From positions 43,155,054 through 43,219,053 of the forward strand of contig CM055109.1 in the NCBI GenBank assembly GCA_029204225.1: a DNA stretch of 64,000 bases, written 5' to 3'. Within the stretch, counting starts at the first letter, position 1, and the number at the start of each line of letters is the position of its first letter. The notes beneath the pieces are model-generated. The model was not told the DNA's origin, searched no databases, and saw only the letters and a list, made by a program, of their open reading frames with translations. Origin of the DNA: Diphasiastrum complanatum. Its lineage: Eukaryota > Streptophyta > Lycopodiopsida > Lycopodiales > Lycopodiaceae. Of the stretch, positions 45,189 through 56,210 are shown one piece after another. Both the position numbers and the translations under genes were made by a program.

Positions 45189-48100
45189 CTCTCCCTCAAT
45201 GATAAAATTACATTCTTCTATTCCTAGTAGAGTATGAAGCTTTTCAAATTTACATCTACCTAATGACTTAGAAAAAATATCTGCCACTTGATCTTCAGAT
45301 TTACAGAAAACAAGATCAATGGCTCCATCAAGAATTTTCTCTCGAACAAAATGATAATGTATTTCGATGTGCTTGGTTCGAGCATGTAAAACTGGATTTT
45401 TGGCAAGGTGAATGCATCTTTGATTGTTGCAAGATATAGTAGTTGCATCCACCTATGGTTGACCTAAATCCACAAGCAATCTTCGTAACCATACCGCTTC
45501 TTGTGCAACATTGATGAGTGCTCGATATTCAGCTTCCAGGATAAGACTATTGTAGGTTGCTTTTTGCTGCTCCATGAAAATGTAGCTGTACCATAACTAA
45601 ATGTATGACCACTGGTAGACCTTTTGTCATCAATATTACCTGCCCAATTAGCATCTGTATATCCTATCAATATTGGCACTTCAAGCTGATCATACTTCAA
45701 ACCAAAATTCAATGTCCCTCGAATGTATCTGAGAATACGTTTAGTAGACTTCTAGTGTGTTTGACTAGGATCTTGCATAAATTGACTAACAACACCAATA
45801 GCATAAGAAATATCAGGTCGCGTGTGTGTCAAATAAATCAAACTACACACCAACTGTCTATACAAATAAGCATCCACTTTCTCAGATTTATCATATGAAG
45901 TAAGCTTCGTGTTGACATCCATAGGTGTACTCAAAGGCTTACAATCCTGCATATTAAACTTATAAAACAAATCTCATGCATATTTGTTTTGTGTAAGAAA
46001 GACCACATCTTTCTTTTGCCATACTTCAATGCCAAGACAATAGTGCATCAATCCTAGATTGCTCATGTCAAAAGCATTGGAAAGATCTGATTTGATTTCA
46101 TCAATTAAGCACTCATTACTTCCTGTAATAATCAAATCATCCACGTACAACACAATGAACACTATATCTGAATCTTGCCTTAGAATGTAAAGATTAGGAT
46201 CATCATCACTCTTTACCATTCCCCTTCGCTTAAAGTGTTCATCAATGCAAGAGTGCCACGCCCGTGGTGCTTGCTTCAATCCATAAATAGCTTTGTTGAG
46301 CTTAACAACAAGGTGCTCTCTCCCTGGTTCAATAAATCCTTGAGGTTGTACTAAGTATACCTCTACATCCAGCACTCCATTAAGAAAAGCAGATTTAACA
46401 TCCATTTGCAGGATCTTCCAAGCATAGAAAGCAAAAATAGCAATGACAATACGTATAGTTACCATCTTAGCTATGGGTGCAAAGGTTTCCTCAAAATCAA
46501 TACCTTCCTGCTGCTCAAATCCTCTCGCAACCAACCGTGCTTAGTATTTGTTGAGTTGCCCATCAGCTCCATATTTGATCTTGTATATCCATTTGCAAGT
46601 GATAGACATCTTACCATCAGGTAGCTCAACCAAGTTCCAAGTACTATTTTTTGATATAGCTTCCATTTCTGTTTCCATAGCTTCACGCCACTCCTCATAC
46701 TCCTTTGTTTTATCAAAAGTTTTTGGTTCTTGAGCCTTGATCACAGAACCCATTAGGGCTAGATTCATCTCTAATCTTGCAGGAGGTTTTCGATTTCTAC
46801 TTGATCTTCTAAGCTCTCCCCGCTCACTAGATTTGGGAGCATCTCCCTTCTTTGCACCATCTATGATTGATAAGGGCCATTTAGGTACTCTATTGGGAAT
46901 TTCAGCATCAGGCTTGCCTTTGTCTAATGGATTTTCTATATCAAAATCCACTTCCTTCTTGACTTGTACTTTCGCTCCCTCATCAAAAGGTTCAGTGATT
47001 ACTTTAGATTGTTCGCCTTGGCCCATCTCGTCAAACGTAGCATCCCTAGAAATTACAAGCTTCTGTGCATTTGTGTCATACATCTTGTATGTCTTGGCCT
47101 TCTCATCATATCCAAGGAAAATACACTTGATAGCTTTTGCATCCAATTTCCTTCGCTTCTCATCAGGAATATGAGCATAAGCCTCACAACCAAATACTCT
47201 CAAATGAGAAATATTAGGTTTCTTTCTAGTAACAGCTTCATGAGGTGTCTTACCTTCCACGGAGTTTGTAGGACACTGATTCAGGATGTGCGTAGCTGTG
47301 CTACAAGCTTCTGCCCAAAAGGTGTTTGGAAGACCTTTGCTTTTGAGCATCGCCCTGGCCATCTCAACAATAGATCTTTTCTTTCGTTCTGCAACTCCAT
47401 TTTGCTGTGGTGAATAAGGAGTTGTAGTCTGCCTCTTGATCCCTTGATCTTTGCAAAAATCAATAAATTCTATCAAAAAATACTCACCACCTCCATCAGA
47501 TCTCAAAGTTTTGATGCAACATCCTGTTTGCTTTTCAACTAATGCCTTGAATTTCCTGAACTTAGCAAAAGCATCTGATTTCTTGCTTATGAAATAAATC
47601 CAAATGCATATGCTATAATCATCAATGAAGGTGATAAAGTAATAGTAGCCACTAAGAGATCTAGTCTACATAGGTCCACATAGATCACTGTGGACAAGAT
47701 CTAGGATGCCACTGGCTCTCCTTGCTCCACTTTTGAGAAACCTCTTTGTGTGTTGTTTTCCCAAAATGCAACCTTCACCCTATAACTAGATTACCTCTTT
47801 TGAGAATCTGTAAACTTTGAGCACTAATATGACTGAATCGTTGATGCCAAAGATCACTTCGACTATCAACCGTGCTTACCATAGCTTGAGCAAAAGATCT
47901 CACATTCAATTTGTAGAGTCGATTCCCGTTGACTCTAGCTCCTATAGCAATCACTTTGTAGTGATTCTTGATGTCTTTGACAAGACATCTGTCACTGTCA
48001 AACTCAACCTTGAGTTGTTGATCAGCCATCATCCCAACAGATAGTAGATTGTTAGCTAAGCCAGGTACATATTGCACATTGCTTATCCGCTTTATCTTCC

Positions 48101-48600
48101 CGCTGGCTAGCTTCACTGGTACCACTCCAATTCTTTTAACAGATAGCAATTTGCCATCGGCTTGTCCAATTTCATCACCATTGTGAGTTTCCTTGAGTTC
48201 TGAAAACCACTCTTTTCTTGAAGTCATGTGCTTGGATGCACCACTATCAATGTACCAGGTATCCTTGGCTTCATCACTTGTCATTAATGCTGTAATGAAC
48301 AAGTTTGAACTCTTACCTGTATCATCTTCATATTGATCATCATCGTATTGATGTTGATCAGCATAATTGTCTTCATAATAATCATCATCAAATTGATGTT
48401 GATCAGCATAATTGCTCGCTTGCCATTTGCCTTTTCTTTGTTCTATCTCCTTCTGTTTCTTGAAGCATTCATGCTCCCAATGGCCAGGTTTGTTGCAATA
48501 CCTACAATTTCTAAGTTTATTTTGCTTGGAATAGCCGCATCCTTGACCTCGGCCTTGATTCCAATTGCCTCGATCTGGGCCATCATTGGATTATTCTTGA
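45189..48600 (-). pseudogene. Copia D1 pol pseudogene
   Basis: Starts almost at the primer-binding site with a zinc knuckle CRYCNKPGHWEHEC (about 48470-48530). The usual N-terminal Gag of about 200 aa is absent. Next comes a 45-bp tandem repeat coding acidic YADQHQ(F/Y)DDD units (48327-48417). Protease DSGASKHMTS (48302-47775 ORF) is followed by pre-integrase LWHQRFSHISAQSLQILKRG, integrase (47506-46541: [46 protein letters not shown]), RT (46534-45752: MDVKSAFLNG, YGLKQAPRAW, VLYVDDLIITGSN) and RNase H (45712-45183: YTDANWAGNIDDKRSTSGHT, KHIEIHYHFVREKI). Several frameshifts and stops separate these ORFs. Confidence 0.88.
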
Positions 48601-48635
48601 AATTGTTGACTGATCAGGCACACAAGACTATCGTA

Positions 48636-48647
48636 GCTCTGATACGA
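48636..48647 (-). promoter_or_regulatory. Primer-binding site of copia D1
   Basis: The minus strand reads TCGTATCAGAGC, one mismatch from the initiator-Met tRNA complement. Confidence 0.8.
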
Positions 48648-48908
48648 TGTCAATAATCAGATATGCAACATCAAGTATTCACCATAAGCAATCACCAAAG
48701 AAGTTGGAAGAAGAACATGCACTATCAATCTATCACGCTGCAACATACTGAATGTAAAATATACATATAAATCCTTAACCCTGATAGAGAGGGAGAACCT
48801 AGGAGTAGACTACTAGACTAGCCAACGGCTAGTTACAGCTAGTAATAAAGTACATCGTAAACAGTATCTAAAAAGTGTGACAATGAAGTTTATCATTGAT
48901 TTCTAACA
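48648..48908 (-). repeat. 5' LTR of copia D1
   Basis: 261 bp, TG...CA, pairs with 44928-45188. Confidence 0.93.
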
Positions 48909-49947
48909 GCATTTGGAGCTGTATCTACAAGATTTCAATATTCATGATCGCCAAAAATGTAACTGTAAGTTTAAAATTTTTTGGGATCTATATTATAACA
49001 TTCATGCTTTTGAAACTTGTTGAAATCATATCAGTTATCATATATGTATTGCATTCTTGCAAATTTATATCCATCCAACATAAGCCAAAGTGAGCCAACC
49101 CAATCCCTAGCAGGTTAAACTTCACAGTAGGTGAGCAAGCACCAAGGATACAGTGCCACAAAGTGTCGTTGTTGTCCTTGATGCCTTGCAGGAAAAAATT
49201 GTTGAGAAGCGCCACTTCTTTCATGGAATCCCTTGCTATTTTTTGTGAAACTCTTATAGATTCTAGTAATTCATTGCTTGTCATTTGCTGGCAGCAAACA
49301 TTGGAGCATGCACGTCATATCTATGAAAGTGGATTCTACTGGAAGCTGCACACTTGTGTGCATGATAATGAATTCCTTGCATGCCACCCATTCCACTGTT
49401 AAGTCCATGTACAAGAAGATGGTGGAGCTATTTCCCAAGCTAGATGGGCTGATTGTAAATACTAACACAGAGATTGTTGATGCAAAGGTAAAAATGATCT
49501 TTTCACATTTTTTATTTACATGATGGCATGAAGTTTAGAATTATATTGAATTATAATTTAATAATTTTTCGCTGTAATTTCTCAATCTTCGCAACAAGAT
49601 GATGCTTTCAACTGCAGATGGTTTTTCATTTGGAATGTTAAATCATTCTTGGATTGGTATATGGTGCAACCTCAAAATGCTAATATCCATGAGGTGTTTT
49701 TCTCAACTTCTAGTATACTGATGATATTATGTTAACTTTGTGTATTTATATTTTTTTAAACGTTGGCTAATATATACATACACTCGATGTTTTATCTTGC
49801 AATTCCAATGTCCTGAGGTATCAACAAATGCTGTTCATCAATATCGACACAAAATGTTGGAAATCTTACTATCGTGTTAACGTCCATGATGCCGACAAGG
49901 GATTGTATAGGTTGCCATTCGATTATGCTTGATGGTGTAAAACTTAT
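48909..49947 (+). pseudogene. Ulp1/C48-like protease part of copy 2, with probable introns
   Basis: After D1 the host pseudogene resumes. An acceptor-like CCTTGCAG|GAAAAA (about 49192) leads to sequence aligning base for base with copy 1 (AAACTCT.A.AGATT, CATTGGAGCATGCA). The frame 49278-49487 reads FAGSKHWSMHVISMKVD, MNSLHATHS and YKKMVELF. It ends at a good donor GATGCAAAG|GTAAAA (49487). Later exon-like pieces at 49615-49691 (WYMVQPQNANIHE, where C48 proteases have a V.QQ.N..DCG block) and 49800-49870 (PEVSTNAVHQYRHKMLEIL) are weaker. The active-site Cys is not seen. It is cut at 49948 by copia B2. Confidence 0.48.
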
Positions 49948-50970
49948 AGCAAATAAGAATCCTAAAACACTTGAAATGATGAGGGAAACAATAGATTATA
50001 ATTTCATAAGATTAGTACAAGTTGAACCATCAAAATCCATCAATAATCTATGCTTGAACCTCACTAAATAGCCCAAATCCTTGAAGAAGCCTTCACATGT
50101 GTGAAAGTACGGCCTCCCACAGTCTGAGTACTATACACCAGACCCACATTCAATCCTATAATGATTAGTAATCACAAGAACTTGTGGAAAAAGTACAAAA
50201 AGGACCAAGAGTGGATCCTAATCTGATCCTCAAGAGGGATTGGTTGTCAGATTACTTGATCTATCAATCTACTTCAGATTAAGATAAATGTAGATCAATT
50301 CTAGACACAAAATCCTATTTCTCCTATGAAAGTTGAATAGGCACTTGTTGATTTCCTAGACCTCTTGTCCCCTGCAAAATCTGAATCACGAAATGCATGA
50401 AGGTTAATCACATCTCCTCTATATAGAATCCCAAAATCCAATGTACCCGAGATGTATCTTAGAATCCTCTTAGTCTTTTTCCAATGGATATTCAATGGTT
50501 TTTGCATGGATTGGCTCAACCTACATACACTAAAGCTAAGATCTGGTCTAGTTATAGTGATCCACATTAAGGAGCCTATAAGTTGAAACAAAGTGATGTC
50601 CATGAAGGATCTTTCATCATCTTCATTTGGCACTTTTACATCTTGCTCCATTGGTGTGTCAACAATTTTGCACTCTTCCATCTTAAACTTTTTAAAAGAC
50701 TTTGAGCATAGTTTACTTGACTTATAAAGATAAAATCAGATCCTCTAAGTACCTCTATGCCTAAGATGAAGTGAAGACACCCTAGATCTCCATCTTGAAC
50801 TCTAAGGATCCATCTATCTTGATTTTTTCAATACCATCAACACTATTTTCACTAATGATGATGTCATCTACATAAATGAGTAAAAGTACAATACCAACAT
50901 AATCAAACTTAATGTAAAGAGTGGGATCATATTCACTTTGAACAAAAGAAAGTGAAATAAGATAGCAATG
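49948..50970 (-). mobile_element. Copia B2 fragment (LTR piece plus RT/RNase H)
   Basis: 49948-50180 matches the B1 LTR (including CACATGTGTGAA, a one-base variant of its palindrome). 50301-50970 encodes family-B RT/RNase H: LLIYVDDIIISENS, MEQDVKVPNEDDERSFMD, ITRPDLSFSVCRLSQSMQ, KSTSAYSTFIGE. Multiple frameshifts. The piece between (50181-50300) is not in B1. Confidence 0.82.
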
Positions 50971-51625
50971 TTTGTCGTCTATTCTGTACCGTGCTGCACG
51001 ACACAAATTCACGGGATAATGATTCATGGGAAGAGTTAAAAGCATACAAATTGGATTTTCCCTAGTTACTCGTTTTGAGGACAGAACTAGTTTAAGGGGG
51101 GGGAAATGTTACGTCCATGTCCTGTATAAAGGAATCAGAATAATTCCTGACATGGATAGCCAGTCACTCCAGATGTATATAGTTATTGGTTATGCCTCGT
51201 CATTCCGGGCTTGGCCTGCAAAGTAATTAATAATCATATGAGGGCCCAGACCTATAATTGGACATAGGAGCACATGCATAGTGAATGACTACTTTAATGC
51301 AAGAATAGGAGGTCAATAGCTCAATATAGGTTGCATGGGAATCCTAGGGAGAATATTCTCTCTCTCATGAAGAGAATTAGTCCATTGGAAACTTGCCCAT
51401 CCTCCTATTGGAAATTCAGTTTCTTGAGCCTGTCTCTCCTCCTCTCTCTTAGGTTCTTTAGTATGGCTTGGGGGCTAGGTCCAGGAGGAGATTCCAAGAG
51501 GGATCTAGGTTTGGATGGGTGGTTTTGCTCCACAGGTGTCCTTTTGGTTGTTTTGCAACAAGATCTAAATCGAAATAATTCCTGACGTGGATAGTCGGTC
51601 ACTCCAGATGTATATGGACGTAACA
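50971..51625 (+). mobile_element. Gypsy 3' end: pol tail, polypurine tract and LTR
   Basis: A short decayed pol tail (…DRTSLRGG-like frame) ends in the purine tract AAGGGGGGGGAAA (51094-51106). The LTR 51107-51625 (519 bp) has perfectly inverted ends TGTTACGTCC...GGACGTAACA. An about 40-bp segment (AATTCCTGAC.TGGATAG.C.GTCACTCC) occurs at both ends of the LTR (51150 and 51578). The rest of the element is missing. Confidence 0.7.
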
Positions 51626-52739
51626 GCTATCATATCTTACTTCATTGTGATCTAGTGAACAATTTTTCTATATTTGCTACTATAACATGTAAGATCATGT
51701 TATCTACAAATCTAAAATTTCTCAAAAAGGTCAAAGAACTCTGTGAGTGATTCAAAAGAGAAAAGATAAGTTGTGAATAGGCAGATTACTTGTACCTAGA
51801 CTTGTCAAAAATACAAACATCACATATCGACCTAAGTAATCAAGTGAAAAATATCCCCAATAACTCTAGAAATCTCTTGGCAATATTAAACATAAAAAAT
51901 AGTAGCAAGAACAACAAAAAAATCTCTAAATTTGATGAACTTTTTGAATCAAGCACTCTCTTTAATATCAATGCCAAAAAGATGTTGCTCGATAATTTTG
52001 CTCCCTAGACTCCACCATACATTTGAGCTATTCTAGAGGCAACAAGGGTCTGTAAAGGATATGTGGGTGAACATAAGAGGTGCAATATGGGTCCAAGTCC
52101 ATTTCATCTACACTTTCATCTTTTAAGCTCGTTTGTAAAATACAAGACTCAAGAGTCTCCACCAAAAGTGTGACAAAGAAAAGAGAGCATGTGAGTATAT
52201 GAAATGTTTATTTGGTGCTTTGCTTTCCAAATTCAATTACCTTATTGATCTCATGATGCTTGTGGAGTAAGTGATATATTTTTTGCACTTTGAACACTTT
52301 CCTCATTGCACCATTCCCATTTTTAATATTTTCTTAGCACTATTACAACCGGACCATTTTTCAAATCATGAAGTATATTATATTGAACGACATGAACTTT
52401 ACTTCTAAATAATCAACTATTAAATAAAAAACCATCTGGATTCAAGAAATCTAAATACCATGAATTTAGTCATTCTCTCATTGAATCTGAATTAATTGCA
52501 ATTTCAAGTCACTCTTTTGTTTATGGTGCAAATTACACTGCAACTTGCCATTGGGTGATCCGAAAGCTGTGATACCATGAACGATTATCCTCTTTTTGCT
52601 CACTGAAGTTATTTGTTGTATTATGGAAATGTCCAGGTTTCCAGCTCCAATAACTTGCATGTCACTTGGACTGCTTCTGTTGTGTCTCAGTCACACTTGC
52701 TCCAGTCGCCACCATCTTTACTACCTCTCTTTTAGACCC
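51626..52739. other. Unassigned intergenic sequence
   Basis: AT-rich, with one short Asn/Lys/Ser-rich ORF (51790-52008) of no recognisable family. Confidence 0.4.
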
Positions 52740-52896
52740 TGAGACACAAGGGTGTAATGTCATGAGGAAGATTGGAGTCATGTACAAGGGTGAGCTACAT
52801 GATGGCGCCAACATTGATGTCACTTTGATGGAAGTTGTTGTGGTCAGTAGTAGAGGGATTAGTGAATTTCAAGCTGAGATAGCAATGTTGACAAAG
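52740..52896 (+). pseudogene. TMK-type receptor-like kinase fragment
   Basis: The frame reads VMYKGELHDGANIDV, LMEVVVVSSRGISEFQAEIA and MLTK. It matches the subdomain I-III start of TMK-family LRR receptor kinases (VVYKGELHDGTKIAVKRME...GL.EF..EIAVLTKVRHRHLV). The Gly-rich loop is broken and the invariant Lys of subdomain II (normally AVKRM) is lost (IDVTLM). The frame ends at a good donor ACAAAG|GTGAGA (52896/52897), so this copy came from genomic DNA, not cDNA. No continuation was found. Confidence 0.72.
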
Positions 52897-53519
52897 GTGA
52901 GATACTGCCAGTTTTTGCTTTGGGCTGATAGCTGAGCTCGCCTATGAGGTAAACAGTACTGGACTGATGCAATGATCACAGGGTGGGAAAATGTGGCGCA
53001 CTTTGTCGCACATGCTCGTTTGTTGTTATAGGAACCATGAGGATCGTTTAGCACATGCACCCAATAGTTTTGAATTATTCCAAGAGATGGTGTATATGCG
53101 TATTGCATAGGTTTTCTATCTGTCAGACGCAGCTTACTAGATATAGTTTTCACCTCCTCACATGTACTTGCTAGTATTGCAGGTAGAGTGATAGTGTTCC
53201 AGGCGGTCGTAGTGCATTGCATTTTCTGTGACATGCATTTTCATTTCTTTCTCGAAGATTTTGTAGGTTTTGAAATAGTGCCCATGGCTTATATTTGGGG
53301 CGAGTTGCAAAAAAAATAAAAAATGCTACCACTAATTTCAGAATACCAATTTTTTTTTTTTGGGTCACATTTAGTTTAACGCTCGTTCTATATGCATTTG
53401 GAAATAAATAGTACTATTATCCCAAATAGGCCATGCCATGGGCACCATTTCTTGTGGATTTTGAAAATAATTAAGGGGTCAGGGTCCACAACCAACTGCC
53501 ATGATTCTGTCTCCCAACT
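52897..53519. other. Unassigned intergenic sequence
   Basis: Possibly intronic remnant after the kinase fragment; nothing recognised. Confidence 0.35.
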
Positions 53520-53800
53520 TTCTGTGCCTCCATCGCTCTCCTGTTGTTCCCTCCTTTGCTCTCCTGCCTTTCCCTCCATCGCTCTCCAGCTACTTTGCAT
53601 GCTATTCACTCTCTGATAGCACGCACTCTTTGTTGTTCGCTCTCCTACTCTACACTCTCCTGCCTTTTCCTCCATCACTCTACTCTGTCTGCTCTTCACT
53701 ATCTATTGTTCCCTCCATTGCTCTCCTGCCCTTTCCCTCCATCGCTCTCATGCTCTGCTATTTGCACTTTGATCCTCGCTTTCCTACTCTTTGCTCTCCA
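53520..53800. repeat. Degenerate pyrimidine-rich minisatellite
   Basis: Repeated CTCTCCTGCC(T)TTTCC and CTCCATCGCTCTC words with irregular spacing (roughly 30-60 bp) along 280 bp. The overlapping ORFs here are artefacts of this composition. Confidence 0.7.
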
Positions 53801-54576
53801 ATTGTTCACATTCGCAAGCGTAAAACAGATGGCCTGATTTAGTATGTAGCAGTAAATCAAAATGAGCAACTACTCTTTCTTGGTAGTGATATTTTTTTAT
53901 AAAACTCCAGTTTGTAACAACTGTTTTTTATCTAAACAGTACCTCAGTCAAGGAATAATACACCCGAGGGCCTTTTTGGGTCTCAAACTCTTCAATTGTA
54001 TTGCAAAATTCTCTCTCTGTACATTGCTTCCACAGAACTCAAAACAACCATTTGAGAAGAATTAATGAAGGATTCCACCAGGTCCTTACACCTTGTAGTC
54101 AATCTTCGATATGCTATATTTCTCCCATCAAAATATGATTGGTTGTAACACTGAACCCTAGAAAATTATGATGTACTGCCATCTTTCCCTTCTTTCCTTT
54201 CTTCTTGCCCCCCCCCTTATTTTCAGGAAATGAACTTGTAGGTCTAGGGGCATCAACCAAAATCACTTTATCTTCAGTCTCTATATTTAGAGATGATCCA
54301 CTGCACCTCTCTTTGCCTTGCTTCCCTTGATTGACTCTGTCAGACCTAGAATCATTTCTAATCATTGAATCATTGCACCAAATTTTGCTTGAAGTACTTC
54401 AAGTGGATTCTATGCTTTTCTCATTGAAACTTCAGGTGGATATTTTGTAAGGGCTAGCAATGCCATACAGTGTGGAAAGATCAAAGATAGAAACAACTAG
54501 GTAGTCATCAAGTGGCATAATATTCTACCTAGGTCTAAAACCGTAGTTCTTTGGACCACCTTGTACTTGATTGTCC
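53801..54576. other. Unassigned intergenic sequence
   Basis: No gene recognised. A minus-strand Lys/Gly-rich ORF (54114-54365; NKGGGKKKGKKGK) contains a C-run-derived basic stretch and might be a zinc-knuckle-less Gag piece, but support is weak. Confidence 0.35.
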
Positions 54577-56210
54577 AGAATCGTTCGAATTCGTCCGGAA
54601 TGTTCTTGAATACTGTTCAAAGGTTTGTGAGCCCAATATGCACTAGACGGATCCAGCCTTGTTCGATTTTGATGTCGTATGGTCAAAATGGCCCATCCGA
54701 CTTGTTTGGTCCGGAAGGTCCTTCCAAAGTTGTTTGGTCAAAATGACTAGTTCTACAACTTTCCGTGCGATGGCCCAGCTTCTTCTAACAGGATTCATTT
54801 CACGTGCCGTCTATTTTGGCCAATGGGCAACCTTCAGGGGAATCTGTGGGAATAGACAGGACGAGGAACATACTAACAATTTTTTGTGTCGTCTGTTCTA
54901 GCCAATCAACAACGTTGAGGGGAACCTGTGGGAACAGACAGCACGTCGAACAAACATGCAGACAGCTTGTAATCTCAGTTCGAACTTCGGCCATAGAATG
55001 GGCTTTGGGGACAAGTGACCTGGTGAAGCTATTCTTGCCCACTTCTGACATCATTTGGTCATAACAATCATTCGTACCATGGAAAACACTTTTGGGGCAA
55101 TGGAAATGACCTAGTTTGGCAATTTTTTGTAAAATAGTCCATTTTCTCTGAACGGCATCGGTTTCTCGTGCCATCTAATCTGCCAGTCGGCAACGTTGAG
55201 GGGAACCTGTGGAAACCAAGAGCACGTCAAACGGGCATACAGGCAGTCCGTCGAAGTTAGGCCTCAGGGACAAGTTGTCCATAGGGTTACTGAACTGGTA
55301 AGAATCATCCGGATTTCCAGACGGGGTGTCCCCAGGTTTGTAAACCCAATACGGACCCAACAGAGCCATTCATGCCCAATTTCGACGTCGTCCGGTCAAA
55401 ACAATCATTCGTCCCAAGAAAACACTTTTGTGGCAATGGAACTGACCTAGTTTGGCAATTTTGCGTGAAACAATCCATTTCCTCCGAACGACGTTAGTTT
55501 CTCATGTCGTCTATTCTACCCAGTCGACAATGTCAAGTGGAACTTGTGGGAACAAACAGCACGTTGAACGAGCATACATGCAGCCCGAAACCTCCATTCA
55601 AAGTTTGGCCCTGAAATGAGCTTCGGGGACTAGTGGCCCATCGGGTTACTGAACTAGTAGGAATCGCCAGGATTTGCAGACGATGGGTGTCCCCAGGTTT
55701 GCAAAACCGATACAGATCCAATGGAGCCACTCATGCCCAATTTTGACATCGTTCGGTCAAAACAATCATTCATCCCAAGAAAAACGCTTTTGGGCCAATG
55801 GAACTGACCTGGTCAGGCAATTTTCTGTGAAACGGTCCATTTTCTCCGAACAGCGTCGGTTTCTCGTGTCGTCTGTTTTGGCTAGTCGACAATGTCAAGT
55901 GGAACCCGTGGGAACACACAACATGTTGAACACACAACACACGCATAGCCCGTAGCCTCCGTTCGAAGTTCGGCCCCAAATGAGCTTTGGGGACAAGTGG
56001 CTCATTGGGTTACTGAACTAGTACGAATCGTCCAAATTTCCAGAGGGGGGGTGGCCACAGGTTTGCAAACCCGATACGGACTCGATGGAGTCATTCATAC
56101 CCAATTTTGATATCGTTCGTTCAAAACAATCATTCGTCCCAAGTAAACCGCTTTTGGAGCAATGGAACTGACCTAGTTTTGCAATTTTCCGTGCAATGTT
56201 TTCTCGAAAC
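54577..56210 (+). repeat. Tandem array, unit about 360 bp, about 4.5 copies
   Basis: Anchor words recur in register. GAATC(G/A)(T/C)C and similar are at about 54580, 55302, 55662 and 56027 (spacing 2x361, 360, 365). AACAATCATTC(G/A)T is at about 55072, 55400, 55760 and 56125. (G/T)GGAAC(C/T)(T/C)GTGGGAA is at about 54911, 55190, 55527 and 55888. The first copies carry a deletion and an internal 86-bp partial duplication. It is GC-richer than its flanks and non-coding. Short ORFs inside are shadows. Confidence 0.88.

Larger units (their letters stand above)
44928..48908 (-). mobile_element. Ty1/copia element D1, both LTRs and TSD present, Gag-deleted
   Basis: 3,981 bp with 261-bp LTRs at each end (44928-45188 and 48648-48908), both starting TGTCAATAATCA and ending TTTCTAACA, and a 5-bp target duplication GCATT (44923-44927 and 48909-48913). 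LTRs differ at roughly 20 positions (about 92% identity), so insertion is not recent. It is inserted inside the second histone/protease-like pseudogene. Domain D2 (57971-61303) is a second copy of this family. Confidence 0.95.

Noticed and set aside
48333-48656. 107-aa plus-strand hydrophobic ORF (Ile/Met-rich)
   Set aside because: Antisense of the acidic repeat and zinc-knuckle region of copia D1.
53388-53842. Overlapping ORFs of 65-113 aa in the pyrimidine-rich block
   Set aside because: Low-complexity composition keeps several frames open at once; no motifs.
54800-55174. 124-aa ORF and neighbours in the 54.5-56.2 kb array
   Set aside because: Shadows inside a tandem repeat; frames differ from unit to unit.
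54577-56210. CRISPR-like array
   Set aside because: Units are contiguous diverged tandem repeats without short identical repeats and spacers, in a plant genome.
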